From Actinoplanes sp. SE50/110 (lineage in GTDB: Bacteria > Actinomycetota > Actinomycetes > Mycobacteriales > Micromonosporaceae): a DNA stretch of 64,000 bases. The position numbers and the translations under genes are program-made. Location of the stretch: contig NZ_LT827010.1 in assembly GCF_900119315.1 (NCBI RefSeq), positions 1,596,001-1,660,000 on the forward strand, in the 5' to 3' direction. Below the pieces are notes generated by a model that saw nothing but the letters and a program-made list of their open reading frames with translations, ran no database searches and was not told the DNA's origin. The stretch's first letter is position 1; every line of letters begins with the position of its first letter. This document shows, one piece after another, positions 1 through 9,300 of this stretch.

Positions 1-247
1 GCTTCGGGTCCTCCGACTGCAGGACCTTGATGCCCTCCGACGGCACCTGATCGCCGGTGATCAGCAGCGAGTCCGGCTGCGGCGCCGGCTTGCTGCTGGA
101 CCCGGTGACCACCGTCGTGGCGGTGCCGGCCTGTGCCCGCGGTGTGGCGAACGCCACACCAGGCGTCACGCCCAGCGTCACCGCGGCCGCGATCGCCAGC
201 CCACCGGCGCCCGCGGCCACCCGTTTCATCGCTTGTCGAACCACCAT
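1..247 (-). CDS. Secreted protein of unknown function, N-terminal part only
   Basis: This gene runs off the left edge, so only about 82 N-terminal residues are visible. The first 38 or so residues read as a Sec signal peptide: a basic start (MVVRQAMKR), an Ala/Gly/Leu hydrophobic stretch, then an AFATPRAQA-type cleavage region. The mature part begins Ser/Pro-rich and continues into a segment around SLLITGDQVPSEG. I do not recognise the family. The ATG at 247 is preceded by a good GGGGGAGG ribosome site 6-8 bases upstream. It lies downstream of gltX on the same strand, separated by about 280 bases that contain an inverted repeat, so it probably has its own promoter. Confidence 0.6.
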   Translation of the reverse strand, partial: MVVRQAMKRVAAGAGGLAIAAAVTLGVTPGVAFATPRAQAGTATTVVTGSSSKPAPQPDSLLITGDQVPSEGIKVLQSEDPK

Positions 248-471
248 CCGACCTCCCCCGCCCGTGGATGACATGGTTACGTGGACCGCTGCTCGTGCAT
301 CCACCTCTCAGCCTTCCCGAGCACCGGCCCCGCCGCATCTCGTGGCAGGGTGAATTGGAGCCATGTGGGGGGACGACCGCCGAGGACGGTAAAGCCGTTG
401 ATCAGCGGCCAGATATTACCCACTGCCCGCAAATCGCGGGGCCGGTGGCCACCCATGTAGCGGACCGCATC

Positions 472-516
472 ACCGCATTCGACGACCAGCTATGGCGCTC
501 GGCCGTCGAATGCGGT
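472..516. terminator. Perfect 13-bp inverted repeat after gltX
   Basis: The arms 472-484 (ACCGCATTCGACG) and 504-516 are perfect reverse complements with a 19-base loop. It sits 13 bases past the gltX stop codon. There is no T-run, as is common for actinomycete terminators. It could instead be an operator for the secreted-protein gene downstream. Confidence 0.5.
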
Positions 517-528
517 AAAAGAGGGCGA

Positions 529-1941
529 TCAGGCGGAAAGACGCGCCCGCGCGGCGGTGATCCGGGCCAGCGTGCGCTCCCGGCCGAGCAACTCGATCGA
601 CTCGAACAGCGGCAGGCCGACGGTGCGCCCGGTGACCGCCACCCGGACCGGCGCCTGGGTCTTGCCGAGCTTCAGCCCGCGGGCCTCACCCACCCGCTCC
701 AGGGCCGCCTTGAGGGACTCCGCGGTCCACTCGGGCAGAGCCGTGAAGGCCTCGGCGGCGCCGTCCAGGATGTCGGCCGCGCCGTCCTTCATCGCCTTCG
801 CCCAGGACGCCTCGTCGGCCACCGGCTCGTCGAGGAAGAGGAAGTCGACGTTCTCCACGATCTCGGAGAGCACCGCGATCCGGGTCTGCGCCAGCGGGGC
901 GATCGTGGTGAACACCTCGGCGTCGAACTTCTCCGGCGACCACGGCGGGGCCGGGATCGTCTCGGTGCCGGTCAGCCACGGCGCGCAGCACTGGGTGAAC
1001 TCGCTCGGGGTGAGGGCCCGGATGTACTCCCCGTTGAACGCGCGGAGCTTCTTGACGTCGAAGAACGCCGGGGCGTGGTTGACGTCCTCGATCCGGTACT
1101 CCTCCTCGACCACCGACCACGGGACGATCTCCCGGTCCCCGGTGGGCGACCAGCCGAGCAGCATCAGGTAGTTGCGCATCGCGGCGGCCAGGTAACCCTC
1201 GTCGCGGTACGACTCCAGGGCGACCTTGTCACGGCGCTTGGAGAGCTTCTGCCGCTTCTCGTTGACGATCACCGGAACGTGACCCCACACCGGCGGGGTG
1301 CGCCCGAGCGCCTCCCACAGCAGCTGCTGCTTCGGCGTGTTCGGCAGATGCTCCTCGGCCCGGAACACGTGGGTGATCCCCATGCTCATGTCGTCGACGA
1401 CGTTCGCCAGCAGGAACACCGCCGAGCCGTCGGACCGGGCGATGACGAAGTCCTCGATCAGCTTGTTCTCGAAGGTGGGCTTGCCGCGGACCAGGTCGAC
1501 GACCACCGTCTCACCCTCGTCCGGGGTGCGGAAGCGCAGCGCACGGCCCTCGCCGGGGCCCAGTGCGCGGTCGCGGCAGAAGCCGTCGTAGCCGGTGTGC
1601 GTGTTGCCCGTGCGGGCGATCACGTCCTCGCGCTTGCAGTCGCAGTAGTACGCCTTGCCCTCGCCGTACAGCCGGGTCGCCGCGGCGGTGTGGTCAGCGG
1701 CATACGAGGACTGGTAGTAGGGCCCTTCATACGTGCCGCGCTCGATGCCGATCCAGTCGAGCGCCGAGATGATGCCCTCGGTCCACTCCGGCTTGTTGCG
1801 GGCCGCGTCGGTGTCCTCGATCCGGAGCACGAAGACACCACCGTGCTGCTGGGCGTAGATCCAGTTCTGCAGCGCCGAACGGGCGCCGCCGACGTGGAAC
1901 ATGCCGGTGGGTGAGGGTGCGAAACGTACGCGAACAGTCAC
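529..1941 (-). CDS. gltX: Glutamyl-tRNA synthetase
   Basis: A cytoplasmic class I aminoacyl-tRNA synthetase that charges tRNA-Glu, and in most actinobacteria also tRNA-Gln before amidation. The 470-residue product has the usual length. Visible signatures are the HIGH-type motif HVGG at residues 16-19 within [14 protein letters not shown], the KMSKS-type loop KLSKR at 232-236, and a zinc-site pattern C100-x-C102, Y118, C122. The C-terminal half is the helical anticodon-binding region. The N-terminus ([13 protein letters not shown]) fixes the start. The gene is followed by a perfect inverted repeat at 472-516. The HIGH motif context is slightly divergent (Met-Phe before His), but all key residues are present. 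Confidence 0.97.
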   Translation of the reverse strand: MTVRVRFAPSPTGMFHVGGARSALQNWIYAQQHGGVFVLRIEDTDAARNKPEWTEGIISALDWIGIERGTYEGPYYQSSYAADHTAAATRLYGEGKAYYCDCKREDVIARTGNTHTGYDGFCRDRALGPGEGRALRFRTPDEGETVVVDLVRGKPTFENKLIEDFVIARSDGSAVFLLANVVDDMSMGITHVFRAEEHLPNTPKQQLLWEALGRTPPVWGHVPVIVNEKRQKLSKRRDKVALESYRDEGYLAAAMRNYLMLLGWSPTGDREIVPWSVVEEEYRIEDVNHAPAFFDVKKLRAFNGEYIRALTPSEFTQCCAPWLTGTETIPAPPWSPEKFDAEVFTTIAPLAQTRIAVLSEIVENVDFLFLDEPVADEASWAKAMKDGAADILDGAAEAFTALPEWTAESLKAALERVGEARGLKLGKTQAPVRVAVTGRTVGLPLFESIELLGRERTLARITAARARLSA

Positions 1942-2001
1942 CGCCCCAGACTACCGAGGCCGGCCACCGGTATGCGACGCGGCGCACTTTACGCACCGGT
2001 A

Positions 2002-2029
2002 GGGGCCCGCCGCCCCGGCGACGGGCCCC
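2002..2029 (-). terminator. Hairpin downstream of aceE
   Basis: Perfect 8-bp arms (2002-2009 GGGGCCCG and 2022-2029) with a 12-base loop start 7 bases beyond the aceE stop. No T-run follows. It is a likely terminator, judged on position and stem strength. Confidence 0.45.
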
Positions 2030-2035
2030 CATCGA

Positions 2036-4774
2036 TCAGCTGTCGCCGCCGGTCTCGCCGACCGGCGCCGCGTTCACGTCGTCGATCGCGTACTTCTTGG
2101 CGGCCTCACCGGGCACGTGCGCCGGCACCTTGCCGCGCAGCGCGAGCTCGCGCAGCGTGGCGACGGCCACCGACTCGCCGTCCACGTGGAAGTGGCGGCG
2201 CAGCGCATGCCGGGTGTCGCTCATCCCGAACCCGTCGGTGCCCAGCGAGGTGTAGCCGTTGGGCACCCAGCGGGCGATCAGGTCGGGCACCGCCCGCATC
2301 CAGTCGCTGACCGCGACCGACGGGCCCTCGGTGCCCTCCAGCTTCTGCTGGATGTAGGGCTTGCGGGGCTGGTCGCTCGGGTGCATCAGGTTGTGCTCCT
2401 CGGCCGCGATGGCGTCCCGGCGCAGCTCGCCCCACGAGGTGACCGACCACACGTCGGCGCTCACGCCCCAGTCCTGGGCGAGCAGCTCCTGCGCCTTGAG
2501 CGCCCAGCGCATGCCGGTGCCGGAGGCGAGCAGCTGCGCCTTCGGACCATTCGTCGACGGGCCCTCGGCGTACCGGTAGATGCCCTTGAGGATGCCCTCG
2601 GCGTCGACGTTCGCCGGCTCGGCCGGCTGGATCGCCGGCTCGTTGTAGATGGTGAGGTAGTAGAAGATGTTCTCCTGCTTCTCCCCGTACATCCGGTGCA
2701 GGCCGTTCTCGACGATGTGCGCGATCTCGAACGCGAACGCCGGGTCGTACGCCACGACGGCCGGGTTGGTGGCCGCGATCAGCAGCGAGTGCCCGTCCTC
2801 GTGCTGCAGACCCTCACCGTTGAGCGTGGTCCGGCCGGCGGTGGCGCCGAGCAGGAAGCCGCGGGCCATCTGGTCGGCCGCCGCCCACAGCTCGTCGGCG
2901 GTGCGCTGGAAACCGAACATCGAGTAGAAGATGTACAGCGGGATCATCGGCTCGTCGTGCGTGGCGTACGACGTGCCGGCCGCGATGAAGCTCGCGGTCG
3001 ATCCGGCCTCGTTGATCCCCTCGTGCAGGATCTGGCCGTTCGTCGCCTCCTTGTAGGACAGGAACAGCTCCCGGTCCACCGAGGTGTACGTCTGACCGTG
3101 CGGGGAGTAGATCTTCTTGGTCGGGAAGAGCGAGTCCATCCCGAAGGTCCGCGCCTCGTCCGGGATGATCGGCACCCACCGGGCGCCGAACTCCTTGTCC
3201 TTCATCAGGTCCTTGAGCAGGCGGACGAAGGCCATCGTGGTGGCCACCTTCTGCTTGCCGCTGCCCCGCTTGATGTCGCTGAACGCCTTCGAGTCCGGGA
3301 TCGCCAGCGACTTGGCCCTGGTGCGCCGGGACGGGACGTACCCGCCCAGGTCACGGCGGCGCTGCTGCATGTACTGGTACTCGTCGGACTTCTCGCCGGG
3401 GTGGTAATACGGCGGGAGGTACGGGTTCTCCTCGAGCTGCTTGTCGCTGATGTCGAGGTAGAGCCGGTCGCGGAAGCCCTTCAGGTCCTCCAGCGTCAGC
3501 TTCTTCATCTGGTGGGTGGCGTTGCGGGCCTCGAAGTGCGAGCCCAGCGTCCAGCCCTTGATGGTCTTGGCGAGGATCACCGTCGGCTGGCCGGTGTGCT
3601 CGGTGGCCGCCTTGTACGCCGCGTACAGCTTGCGGTAGTCGTGGCCGCCGCGCTTGAGGTTCCACACCTCGTCGTCGGTCATGTGCTCGACCAGCTTGCG
3701 GGTGCGCGGGTCGCGGCCGAAGAAGTGCTCGCGCACGTACGCCCCGGACTCGCCCTTGTACGTCTGGTAGTCGCCGTCCGGCGTCACGTTCATCAGGTTG
3801 ACCAGCGCGCCGTCGGTGTCCGCGGCCAGCAGCGCGTCCCACTCACGGCCCCAGACCACCTTGATCACGTTCCAGCCGGCGCCGCGGAAGAAGGACTCCA
3901 GCTCCTGGATGACCTTGCCGTTGCCACGCACCGGGCCGTCGAGCCGCTGCAGGTTGCAGTTGACCACGAAGGTGAGGTTGTCCAGCTCCTCGCGGGCCGC
4001 CAGGCCGATCGCGCCGAGCGACTCGACCTCGTCCATCTCGCCGTCGCCGAGGAATGCCCAGACGTGCTGCTGGCTGGTGTCCTTGATGCCGCGGTTGTGC
4101 AGGTAGCGGTTGTACCGCGCCTGGTAGATCGCGTTCATCGGGCCGAGGCCCATGCTGACGGTCGGGAACTCCCAGAAGTTCGGCATCAGCCGCGGGTGCG
4201 GGTACGACGGGAGGCCGCCGCCCGGGTGGCTCAGCTCCTGGCGGAAGCCGTCGAGCTGATCGGTGGTGAGCCGGCCCTCCAGATACGCCCGGGCGTACAT
4301 GCCGGGGGAGGCGTGGCCCTGGAAGAAGATCTGGTCGCCGCCGCCCGGGTGGTCCTTGCCGCGGAAGAAGTGGTTCATGCCGACCTCGTACAGGCTGGCA
4401 CTGGACGCGTACGACGAGATGTGGCCTCCGACGCCGATCTCGGGACGCTGCGCGCGGTGCACCAGCATGGCGGCGTTCCACCGGACGTACGCCCGGATCC
4501 GCCGCTCGACGAACTCGTCACCGGGGAACCACGGCTCCTGCTCCGGCGTGATGGTGTTGATGTAGTCGGTGGACGTCAGTGGCGGAACGCCCACCTGTCG
4601 TTCACGAGCGCGCTCCAGCAGGCGCAACATCACGTACCGGGCTCGTTTGGCGCCCCGCTCGTCGATGACTCCGTCGAGGGACTCGATCCATTCGTTCGTT
4701 TCCGAAGGGTCGATGTCCGGAAGCTGGCTCGGCAGGCCATCGCTGATCACCGGGCGCTTGCGCTCCGTGGCCAC
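2036..4774 (-). CDS. aceE: Pyruvate dehydrogenase E1 component, homodimeric type
   Basis: Thiamine-diphosphate-dependent decarboxylase that feeds acetyl groups from pyruvate to the E2 lipoyl domains. The product is about 912 residues, as expected for homodimeric E1. The ThDP/Mg motif GDGEMDE...[14 protein letters not shown] is intact, and the family hallmarks [15 protein letters not shown] and [18 protein letters not shown] are present. I place the start at GTG 4774 ([13 protein letters not shown]) because an AGAGGATT ribosome site precedes it; the frame is open to 4903 but the extra residues look non-conserved. The M. tuberculosis counterpart would be Rv2241. As elsewhere in actinobacteria, the E2 and E3 genes are not adjacent. 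A hairpin follows the gene. Confidence 0.96.
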   Translation of the reverse strand: MATERKRPVISDGLPSQLPDIDPSETNEWIESLDGVIDERGAKRARYVMLRLLERARERQVGVPPLTSTDYINTITPEQEPWFPGDEFVERRIRAYVRWNAAMLVHRAQRPEIGVGGHISSYASSASLYEVGMNHFFRGKDHPGGGDQIFFQGHASPGMYARAYLEGRLTTDQLDGFRQELSHPGGGLPSYPHPRLMPNFWEFPTVSMGLGPMNAIYQARYNRYLHNRGIKDTSQQHVWAFLGDGEMDEVESLGAIGLAAREELDNLTFVVNCNLQRLDGPVRGNGKVIQELESFFRGAGWNVIKVVWGREWDALLAADTDGALVNLMNVTPDGDYQTYKGESGAYVREHFFGRDPRTRKLVEHMTDDEVWNLKRGGHDYRKLYAAYKAATEHTGQPTVILAKTIKGWTLGSHFEARNATHQMKKLTLEDLKGFRDRLYLDISDKQLEENPYLPPYYHPGEKSDEYQYMQQRRRDLGGYVPSRRTRAKSLAIPDSKAFSDIKRGSGKQKVATTMAFVRLLKDLMKDKEFGARWVPIIPDEARTFGMDSLFPTKKIYSPHGQTYTSVDRELFLSYKEATNGQILHEGINEAGSTASFIAAGTSYATHDEPMIPLYIFYSMFGFQRTADELWAAADQMARGFLLGATAGRTTLNGEGLQHEDGHSLLIAATNPAVVAYDPAFAFEIAHIVENGLHRMYGEKQENIFYYLTIYNEPAIQPAEPANVDAEGILKGIYRYAEGPSTNGPKAQLLASGTGMRWALKAQELLAQDWGVSADVWSVTSWGELRRDAIAAEEHNLMHPSDQPRKPYIQQKLEGTEGPSVAVSDWMRAVPDLIARWVPNGYTSLGTDGFGMSDTRHALRRHFHVDGESVAVATLRELALRGKVPAHVPGEAAKKYAIDDVNAAPVGETGGDS

Positions 4775-4927
4775 AGGCAATCCTCTTGGTTGAGTGTCGG
4801 AACCGGTGCGATCAAGGTGGCGTATCGCCCGGAGGTCTCCATCCTGCCTCTTAACGGTGGGCATCGTCACGCCTAACGGTCGGCGCAGCGATGCGCGACA
4901 CATGTACTGACCAGTAACTTTCCGGGG

Positions 4928-5332
4928 TCACCCGGCCAGGAAGGAAAAGCGCACCTGACGCTCCGGGTTGTCGCCGTTCGGATCCACCAGGCAGATCGAC
5001 TGCCAGGTGCCGAGCATGATCCGCCCGCCGACCACCGGCAGCGTGGCGTACGGCGGGATCCAGGCCGGCAGCACATGGTCACGGCCGTGCCCGCGGGAGC
5101 CGTGCCGGTGCCGCCACCTGTCCTCGGCCGGCAGCAGCTCGTCGATCGCGGTCAGCAGGTCGTCGTCGGAACCCGCGCCGGTCTCGATGATCGCCAGGCC
5201 GGCCGTCGCGTGCGGCACGAAGACGTGCAGCAGCCCGTCCCCCTGCGGCCGGACGAAATCCTCGGCCCGGGCGGTGATGTCGACGACCACCGGGGCGTTC
5301 CCGGTCCGGACGGTGATCACTTCGCTACGCAT
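4928..5332 (-). CDS. yjbQ: YjbQ/UPF0047 family protein
   Basis: A 134-residue protein of the compact YjbQ family, members of which have been reported to show weak secondary thiamine-phosphate synthase activity; the physiological role is not settled. The family signature is clear: HVFVPHATAGLAIIE near residues 36-50, the ETGAGSDDDLL loop, the His-rich segment RWRHRHGSRGHGRDH, and the C-terminal LGTWQSICLVD. The conserved histidines thought to form the active site are present. The ATG at 5332 gives the family's usual length. The gene lies upstream of aceE on the same strand, with about 150 bases between them. Confidence 0.88.
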   Translation of the reverse strand: MRSEVITVRTGNAPVVVDITARAEDFVRPQGDGLLHVFVPHATAGLAIIETGAGSDDDLLTAIDELLPAEDRWRHRHGSRGHGRDHVLPAWIPPYATLPVVGGRIMLGTWQSICLVDPNGDNPERQVRFSFLAG

Positions 5333-5341
5333 CCGGGAAGC

Positions 5342-5425
5342 CTATGTGTACAGGTCCAGCGCCAGGAACAGGGCCGCCGTCACGGTCAGCCAGGCCGCCC
5401 ACAGGACCAGCCGGCACATGATCAT
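5342..5425 (-). CDS. Possible 27-residue single-pass membrane peptide
   Basis: A short open frame beginning MIMCRLVLWAAW and ending LALDLYT encodes an almost entirely hydrophobic peptide that could form one transmembrane helix. It stops 9 bases before yjbQ on the same strand, so it could be a small first gene of that operon. No convincing ribosome site is visible ahead of ATG 5425, and no relatives are known to me. Treat it as a candidate only. Confidence 0.28.
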   Translation of the reverse strand: MIMCRLVLWAAWLTVTAALFLALDLYT

Positions 5426-5475
5426 CCGAGGATTGCACCACCGGGGCGGGCCGTCGCGCAGGAAGATCGACTCAG

Positions 5476-7749
5476 ATGATCGGGTTCCGGCGGGTGGCAG
5501 CGCTCGCCCCGGTCCGCGATGCTGATTTCGTGACCACCCCGCAAAGCCTCGACGAGCGGTTCCGCGATGCGGTCTCGGCCCTGCGGCCCCCGGAGCACCC
5601 CCACGCCCCCGGCGACCCGGTCCGCGACGGCTCCACGCTGACCGGCGCCCGCGCCCTGGAAATCTTCGACGCCCAGCTCACCAGCCGTCACCTCGACCTG
5701 GCCGCGCGCTGGCTGCGCAGCTTCAACGAGGGCTTCCACACCGTCGCGTCGTCCGGCCACGAGGGGAACGCGGCGGTCGCCGCCGCGCTGCGCGGCGACG
5801 ATCCGGCCCTGCCGCACGACCGGGCCGCGGCGTTCTACTGCATGCGGGCCGCCGCGTCGGCCCCCGGCGACCGGACCCACCGGCTGGAGGACGCCGCCCG
5901 CGACATCCTGCGCGGCGTCGTCGCCTCGGTGCGCGACCCGATCAGCGGCGGCCGCGACAAGGTCTTCGGCAACGCCGGGCTGCACCTGGTCCCGGTGGTC
6001 TCGACGCCGGCGGGTCACCTGCCGCGCGCGGTCGGACTGGCGTACGGGTTGAGCCGCTCGCCGGACCCGCGCTGGCCGGCCGACGCGATCGTGGCCGCCA
6101 CCTTCGGCGACGACGGGGTCGACCGGCCCGGCGCGACCGCGGCCCTGCACGCCGCCGGCTGGCACGACCGGGCCGGCCGGCCCATCCCGCTGCTGCTCGT
6201 CTGCGAGGACGACACGCCCGGCGGCGCCGACCCGGACGGCTGGGCCGCCGCGGTGCTGCGCGGGCGGCCCGGGGTGCGCTACTCGTACGCCGACGGCGGC
6301 GACCTGGCCGCCACCCACGACGCCGCCGCCGAGGCGGCCGCCTACGTGCGCCGCGAACGCCGCCCCGCCGTGCTGCACCTGGGCACGGTCCGACTGCTGG
6401 GCCGCCCGGGGGACCCGGACCCCGGCCCCGACCTGGACCGCGACCCGCTCGCCGGGACCGCCCGGCTGCTCGTCGAAACCGGTCTGCTCACCGTCGACGA
6501 GGTGATCACCCGGTACGACGAGATCGGCTGGCAGGTCCGCAAAGCCGCCGAGGAGGTGCTCGGCGAACCGAAACTCGCCACCGTCGGCGAGATCGTCGCC
6601 TCGCTCGCTCCACGCCGCCCACTGCGGGTCGCGCACGCCATCGCCGACGCCGCCGAACGCGCCCTCGGCCCGGCCGGCGCGAACCGGTCCCGCGTCTTCG
6701 GCGGCCGGCTGCCCGAACAGGCCGGCCCGATGACCCTCGCCCAGGCGATCAACGCGACCCTCACCGACGCCCTCGCCGCCCGGCCCGGCCTGCTCGTGTT
6801 CGGCCCCGGCACCACCCGCGGCGGCCGGCACGGAGTCACCGCCGGACTCCGCGACCGCGGCGGCGACCGGGTCTTCGACACCCCGCCGGACACCACCAGC
6901 GTGGTCGGTCTCGCCCTCGGCGCCGGCCTGGCCGGCCTGCTCCCGGTGCCCGAACTGCCCGGCCTGGGCAGCCTGCACAGCGGCGAGGACCAGGTGCGGG
7001 TCGAGGCGGCCACCATGTCGTTCCTGTCCTCCGGCGCCTACCGCAACCCGCTGGTGCTGCGCGTCCCGGCCCTCGCCGACCCGTACGGCCTGGGCGGCCC
7101 GCTGGACAACGACAACTCCCTGGCCGTGCTCCGCGACGTGCCCGGCCTGGTCGTCGCCGTCCCGGCCCGGGCCCAGGACGCCGCCCCGATGCTGCGCACC
7201 TGCCTGGCCGCCGCCGACCTGGACGGCAGCGTCTGCGTCTTCCTCGAACCCGCCGCGCTGTATCAGACGAGGGACCTCTATCAGCAAGGCGACAACGAGT
7301 GGCTGTCGCCCTATCCGGGGCCGGCCCAGTGGGCCGCCGAGCACGCCCCGATCGGCCGCGCCCGCATCTACACCCTGGGCACGGCGCAGGACCTGACCAT
7401 CGTCACGTACGGTGGCGGGGTGCGGATGTCCCTGCGAGTGGCGGCCCGGCTGGCCGCCGACGGGTACGGCACCCGAGTCGTCGATCTACGCTGGCTGAGC
7501 CCGCTACCCGTCGCTGACCTGGTGCGCGAGTCGCTGGCCACCGGCCGGGTGCTGATCGTCGACGAGACCCGCCGCTCCGGCGGCGTCGGCGAAGGAGTGC
7601 TCGCCGCCCTGGTCGACGGCTCCTTCGTCGGATCCGCCCGCCGGGTGGCCGCGGCTGACGCCCCGGTTCCACTCGGACCAGCCGCCCAGCACGTGCTGGT
7701 GGGAGAGGATGCCATCACACAGGGTGCCCACGCCCTGCTGGCGCGGTAA
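5476..7749 (+). CDS. Fused alpha/beta 2-oxoacid dehydrogenase E1-like protein with altered ThDP motifs
   Basis: A 757-residue protein with an E1-alpha-like half (about 60-380) joined to an E1-beta-like half (about 415-757), the layout of fused branched-chain-type E1 proteins in actinobacteria. The beta half is well conserved (GLALGAGLAGLLPVPE, EAATMSFLSSGAYRNPLVLRV, VVDLRWLSPL). Cofactor motifs deviate: the alpha ThDP/Mg site reads FGDDGVDRPGA (210-220) and CEDD (243-246) where Asn normally ends the motif; the beta segment reads VFGPGTTRGG (441-450) where the N1'-contacting Glu (usually GED) is expected; and GGPLDND replaces the usual His-containing GGHFHND. It may be a pseudoenzyme or a repurposed paralogue. 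The start is ATG 5476 with an AGGA-type site 12 bases upstream; GTG 5530 is an alternative. Confidence 0.8.
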   Translation: MIGFRRVAALAPVRDADFVTTPQSLDERFRDAVSALRPPEHPHAPGDPVRDGSTLTGARALEIFDAQLTSRHLDLAARWLRSFNEGFHTVASSGHEGNAAVAAALRGDDPALPHDRAAAFYCMRAAASAPGDRTHRLEDAARDILRGVVASVRDPISGGRDKVFGNAGLHLVPVVSTPAGHLPRAVGLAYGLSRSPDPRWPADAIVAATFGDDGVDRPGATAALHAAGWHDRAGRPIPLLLVCEDDTPGGADPDGWAAAVLRGRPGVRYSYADGGDLAATHDAAAEAAAYVRRERRPAVLHLGTVRLLGRPGDPDPGPDLDRDPLAGTARLLVETGLLTVDEVITRYDEIGWQVRKAAEEVLGEPKLATVGEIVASLAPRRPLRVAHAIADAAERALGPAGANRSRVFGGRLPEQAGPMTLAQAINATLTDALAARPGLLVFGPGTTRGGRHGVTAGLRDRGGDRVFDTPPDTTSVVGLALGAGLAGLLPVPELPGLGSLHSGEDQVRVEAATMSFLSSGAYRNPLVLRVPALADPYGLGGPLDNDNSLAVLRDVPGLVVAVPARAQDAAPMLRTCLAAADLDGSVCVFLEPAALYQTRDLYQQGDNEWLSPYPGPAQWAAEHAPIGRARIYTLGTAQDLTIVTYGGGVRMSLRVAARLAADGYGTRVVDLRWLSPLPVADLVRESLATGRVLIVDETRRSGGVGEGVLAALVDGSFVGSARRVAAADAPVPLGPAAQHVLVGEDAITQGAHALLAR

Positions 7750-7753
7750 ATTG

Positions 7754-7799
7754 CCACACACTCGGTGCGCCACTTGCGCCGGAGCGCCGGAGTGTGTGG
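7754..7799 (+). terminator. Hairpin with perfect 10-bp arms after the E1-like gene
   Basis: CCACACACTC (7754-7763) pairs exactly with 7790-7799, with further pairing possible inside the loop. It begins 4 bases after the stop codon at 7749 and 58 bases before the DUF3052 start, so it probably terminates or attenuates read-through. Confidence 0.55.
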
Positions 7800-7857
7800 A
7801 CTACCCCCAGGTTCCGGTGCTATTTGATGAGTTTCCACGGCTAGGAGGATTTGGACA

Positions 7858-8289
7858 GTGAGCGCGACCGCGGGTCAGGCCGACGGCGTACGCAGCCTGG
7901 CGGACCGGTTCGGCTTCGAGCCGAACATGGTGGTCATGGAGATGGGCTACGACGACGACGTCGACGAGGAGCTCCGTGACGCCCTGACCGAACGCGTCGG
8001 TGATTTGGTCGACGAGGACACCGACGAGGTCGTCGACGCGGTGCTGTTGTGGTATCGCGACGGCGACGGTGACCTGTTCGAGCTGCTCACCGACGCACTC
8101 GGCCCCCTCGCCGACAACGGCGTGGTGTGGCTGCTGACCCCGAAAGCCGGCCGCGACGGCCACGTCGAGCCCAGCGAGATCAGCGAGTCGGCCCCCACCG
8201 CCGGCCTGCAGCAGACCTCGACGCTGAACGCCGGCAAGGACTGGACCGGCGCCCGGCTGGTCTCCCCGCGGGGCGCCAAGAAGAAGTAG
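7858..8289 (+). CDS. DUF3052 family protein
   Basis: A 143-residue acidic protein of the actinobacterial DUF3052 family, function unknown. The family core LADRFGFEPNMVVMEMGYDDDVDEELRDAL is visible in pieces: RFGFEP near residue 18, MGYDDDVDE near 30, and GVVWLLTPKAGRDGHVEPS near 88. The tail is basic (PRGAKKK). GTG 7858 has a strong CTAGGAGGA ribosome site. In M. tuberculosis the relative (Rv2239c) also lies between aceE and ahpE, so the position is conserved. No catalytic motif is recognisable. Confidence 0.9.
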   Translation: MSATAGQADGVRSLADRFGFEPNMVVMEMGYDDDVDEELRDALTERVGDLVDEDTDEVVDAVLLWYRDGDGDLFELLTDALGPLADNGVVWLLTPKAGRDGHVEPSEISESAPTAGLQQTSTLNAGKDWTGARLVSPRGAKKK

Positions 8290-8356
8290 CTCACCGCCCA
8301 CCCCGCCTGGCCTGGTCGGCGCCCTCCGGGCGCCGGCCGATCGGCATGCCCACCGC

Positions 8357-8545
8357 ACGTCGCCGGCTCCCGGTGACCTCAATGCTGCTGTTTTACGTCG
8401 CCGGCTCCCGGCGACCTCAATGCTGCTGTTTTACGTCGCGACTCGCGGCGACCGTAAGGCTGCCGGCTCGCGGCGACCGCAAGGCTGCCGGCTCGCGGCG
8501 ACCGCAACGCACCTGCCTTACGGCGCCGGCTCCCGGCGACCGCGA
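8357..8545 (+). repeat. Intergenic tandem repeats with 38-bp then 25-bp period
   Basis: Two near-identical 38-bp copies (starting 8357 and 8395; one difference) and the start of a third (8433) contain the element CTCAATGCTGCTGTTTTA. They pass into three 25-bp units built on CTCGCGGCGACCG (starting 8442, 8467, 8492). The block fills the gap between the DUF3052 gene and the peroxiredoxin gene. Each unit contains a GCCGGCTC/GCGGCGAC near-palindrome. It does not resemble a CRISPR array, because there are no spacers. Confidence 0.8.
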
Positions 8546-8594
8546 TGCCGCCGCCGCGCCATGCCGCCATCGGCGCGGCGCCGGGACCGACGGC

Positions 8595-8600
8595 TAGGCT
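8595..8600 (+). promoter_or_regulatory. -10 element TAGGCT for a leaderless peroxiredoxin mRNA
   Basis: TAGGCT ends 6 bases before GTG 8607, and no ribosome site is present, which is the usual pattern for a leaderless actinobacterial transcript. Confidence 0.5.
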
Positions 8601-8606
8601 GGGGCC

Positions 8607-9071
8607 GTGCCGATCGAGGTGGGCGCGCCGGCGCCGGATTTCCTGCTCAAAGACCAGAACAACCAAGAGGTACGCCTCTCCGCCTTCCGCGGCCGCAAAG
8701 CAGTCCTGCTGGTCTTCTACCCCTTGGCCTTCACCCGTCGCTGCCACGGCGAACTGACCGAAATTCAGGCCCACCTCGACGACTACGTCAATGAGCGGGT
8801 CCAGGTCCTCACCGTCAGCGTCGACTCCGTCTACAGCCACAAAGTCTGGGCCGACCGGGAAGGCTTCGACTTCCCCCTGCTCGCCGACTTCTGGCCCCAC
8901 GGCGAAGTCGCCCGCCGATACGGCGTCCTCAACGAGGAGACCGGCGTCGCCAACCGAGGCACCTTCCTGATCGACCCCACCGGAACCATCCGCTTCGCCG
9001 AAATGACCACCCCCGGCGAAACCCGCGACCAGCACGCCTGGCGAACCGCCCTCGCCACCCTCGGTACCTGA
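8607..9071 (+). CDS. ahpE: Peroxiredoxin, 1-Cys AhpE type
   Basis: A 154-residue thiol peroxidase of the AhpC/TSA fold that reduces hydroperoxides. The peroxidatic cysteine is Cys46 in the motif PLAFTRRC (P-x3-T-x2-C). It is the only cysteine in the protein, so this is a 1-Cys enzyme that needs an external thiol, as for mycobacterial AhpE. Other family signs are the APDF segment near residue 9, VSVDSVYSHKVWAD, and the catalytic-site Arg region near the C-terminus. The start GTG 8607 has no ribosome site but a -10 element directly upstream. The DUF3052-ahpE pairing matches M. tuberculosis Rv2239c-Rv2238c. Confidence 0.92.
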   Translation: MPIEVGAPAPDFLLKDQNNQEVRLSAFRGRKAVLLVFYPLAFTRRCHGELTEIQAHLDDYVNERVQVLTVSVDSVYSHKVWADREGFDFPLLADFWPHGEVARRYGVLNEETGVANRGTFLIDPTGTIRFAEMTTPGETRDQHAWRTALATLGT

Positions 9072-9084
9072 TCCCCGCGCAGGG

Positions 9085-9090
9085 TAGGAT
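9085..9090 (+). promoter_or_regulatory. Probable -10 element TAGGAT for tRNA-Val
   Basis: TAGGAT ends 19 bases before the mature tRNA 5' end, which is suitable for a short 5' leader. No clear -35 element is visible. Confidence 0.35.
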
Positions 9091-9109
9091 GGCCACTCCG
9101 GTGAACACC

Positions 9110-9181
9110 GGGCGCGTAGCTCAGTGGGAGAGCACCCGCCTTACAAGCGGGGGGTCGTAGGTTCGAAACCTACCGCGCCCA
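9110..9181 (+). tRNA. tRNA-Val (anticodon TAC)
   Basis: A full cloverleaf can be drawn: acceptor GGGCGCG/CGCGCCC, D-arm GCTC/GAGC, anticodon stem CCCGC/GCGGG with loop CTTACAA (anticodon TAC, reading GTA), a 5-base variable loop, T-stem GTAGG/CCTAC with TTCGAAA loop, and discriminator A. The CCA end is not encoded. I saw no copy of its 3' end elsewhere in the window, so there is no sign that it serves as an attachment site. Confidence 0.97.
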
Positions 9182-9300
9182 CGACCTTGGCCACCCCCTG
9201 TCCGCGGAGTGCGCGGACCAAGGCGGTCGTCATGCTGACTCCGGGGGCCGAGCCCCCGGAAACCCCGCATTCCGTTCGCTCCCGGTCGCCTCTGGGGCGC

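Noticed and set aside
133..1914. Long plus-strand open frame antisense to gltX
   Set aside because: It is the mirror of gltX codons in high-GC DNA, with Arg/Gly/Val/His-rich composition and no domain.
2117..4876. 919-residue plus-strand frame antisense to aceE
   Set aside because: The opposite strand is an unmistakable, intact aceE; the antisense product is low-complexity.
9110..9181. tRNA-Val as an integration site of a mobile element
   Set aside because: No duplicate of the tRNA 3' end, integrase or excisionase was found in the window.
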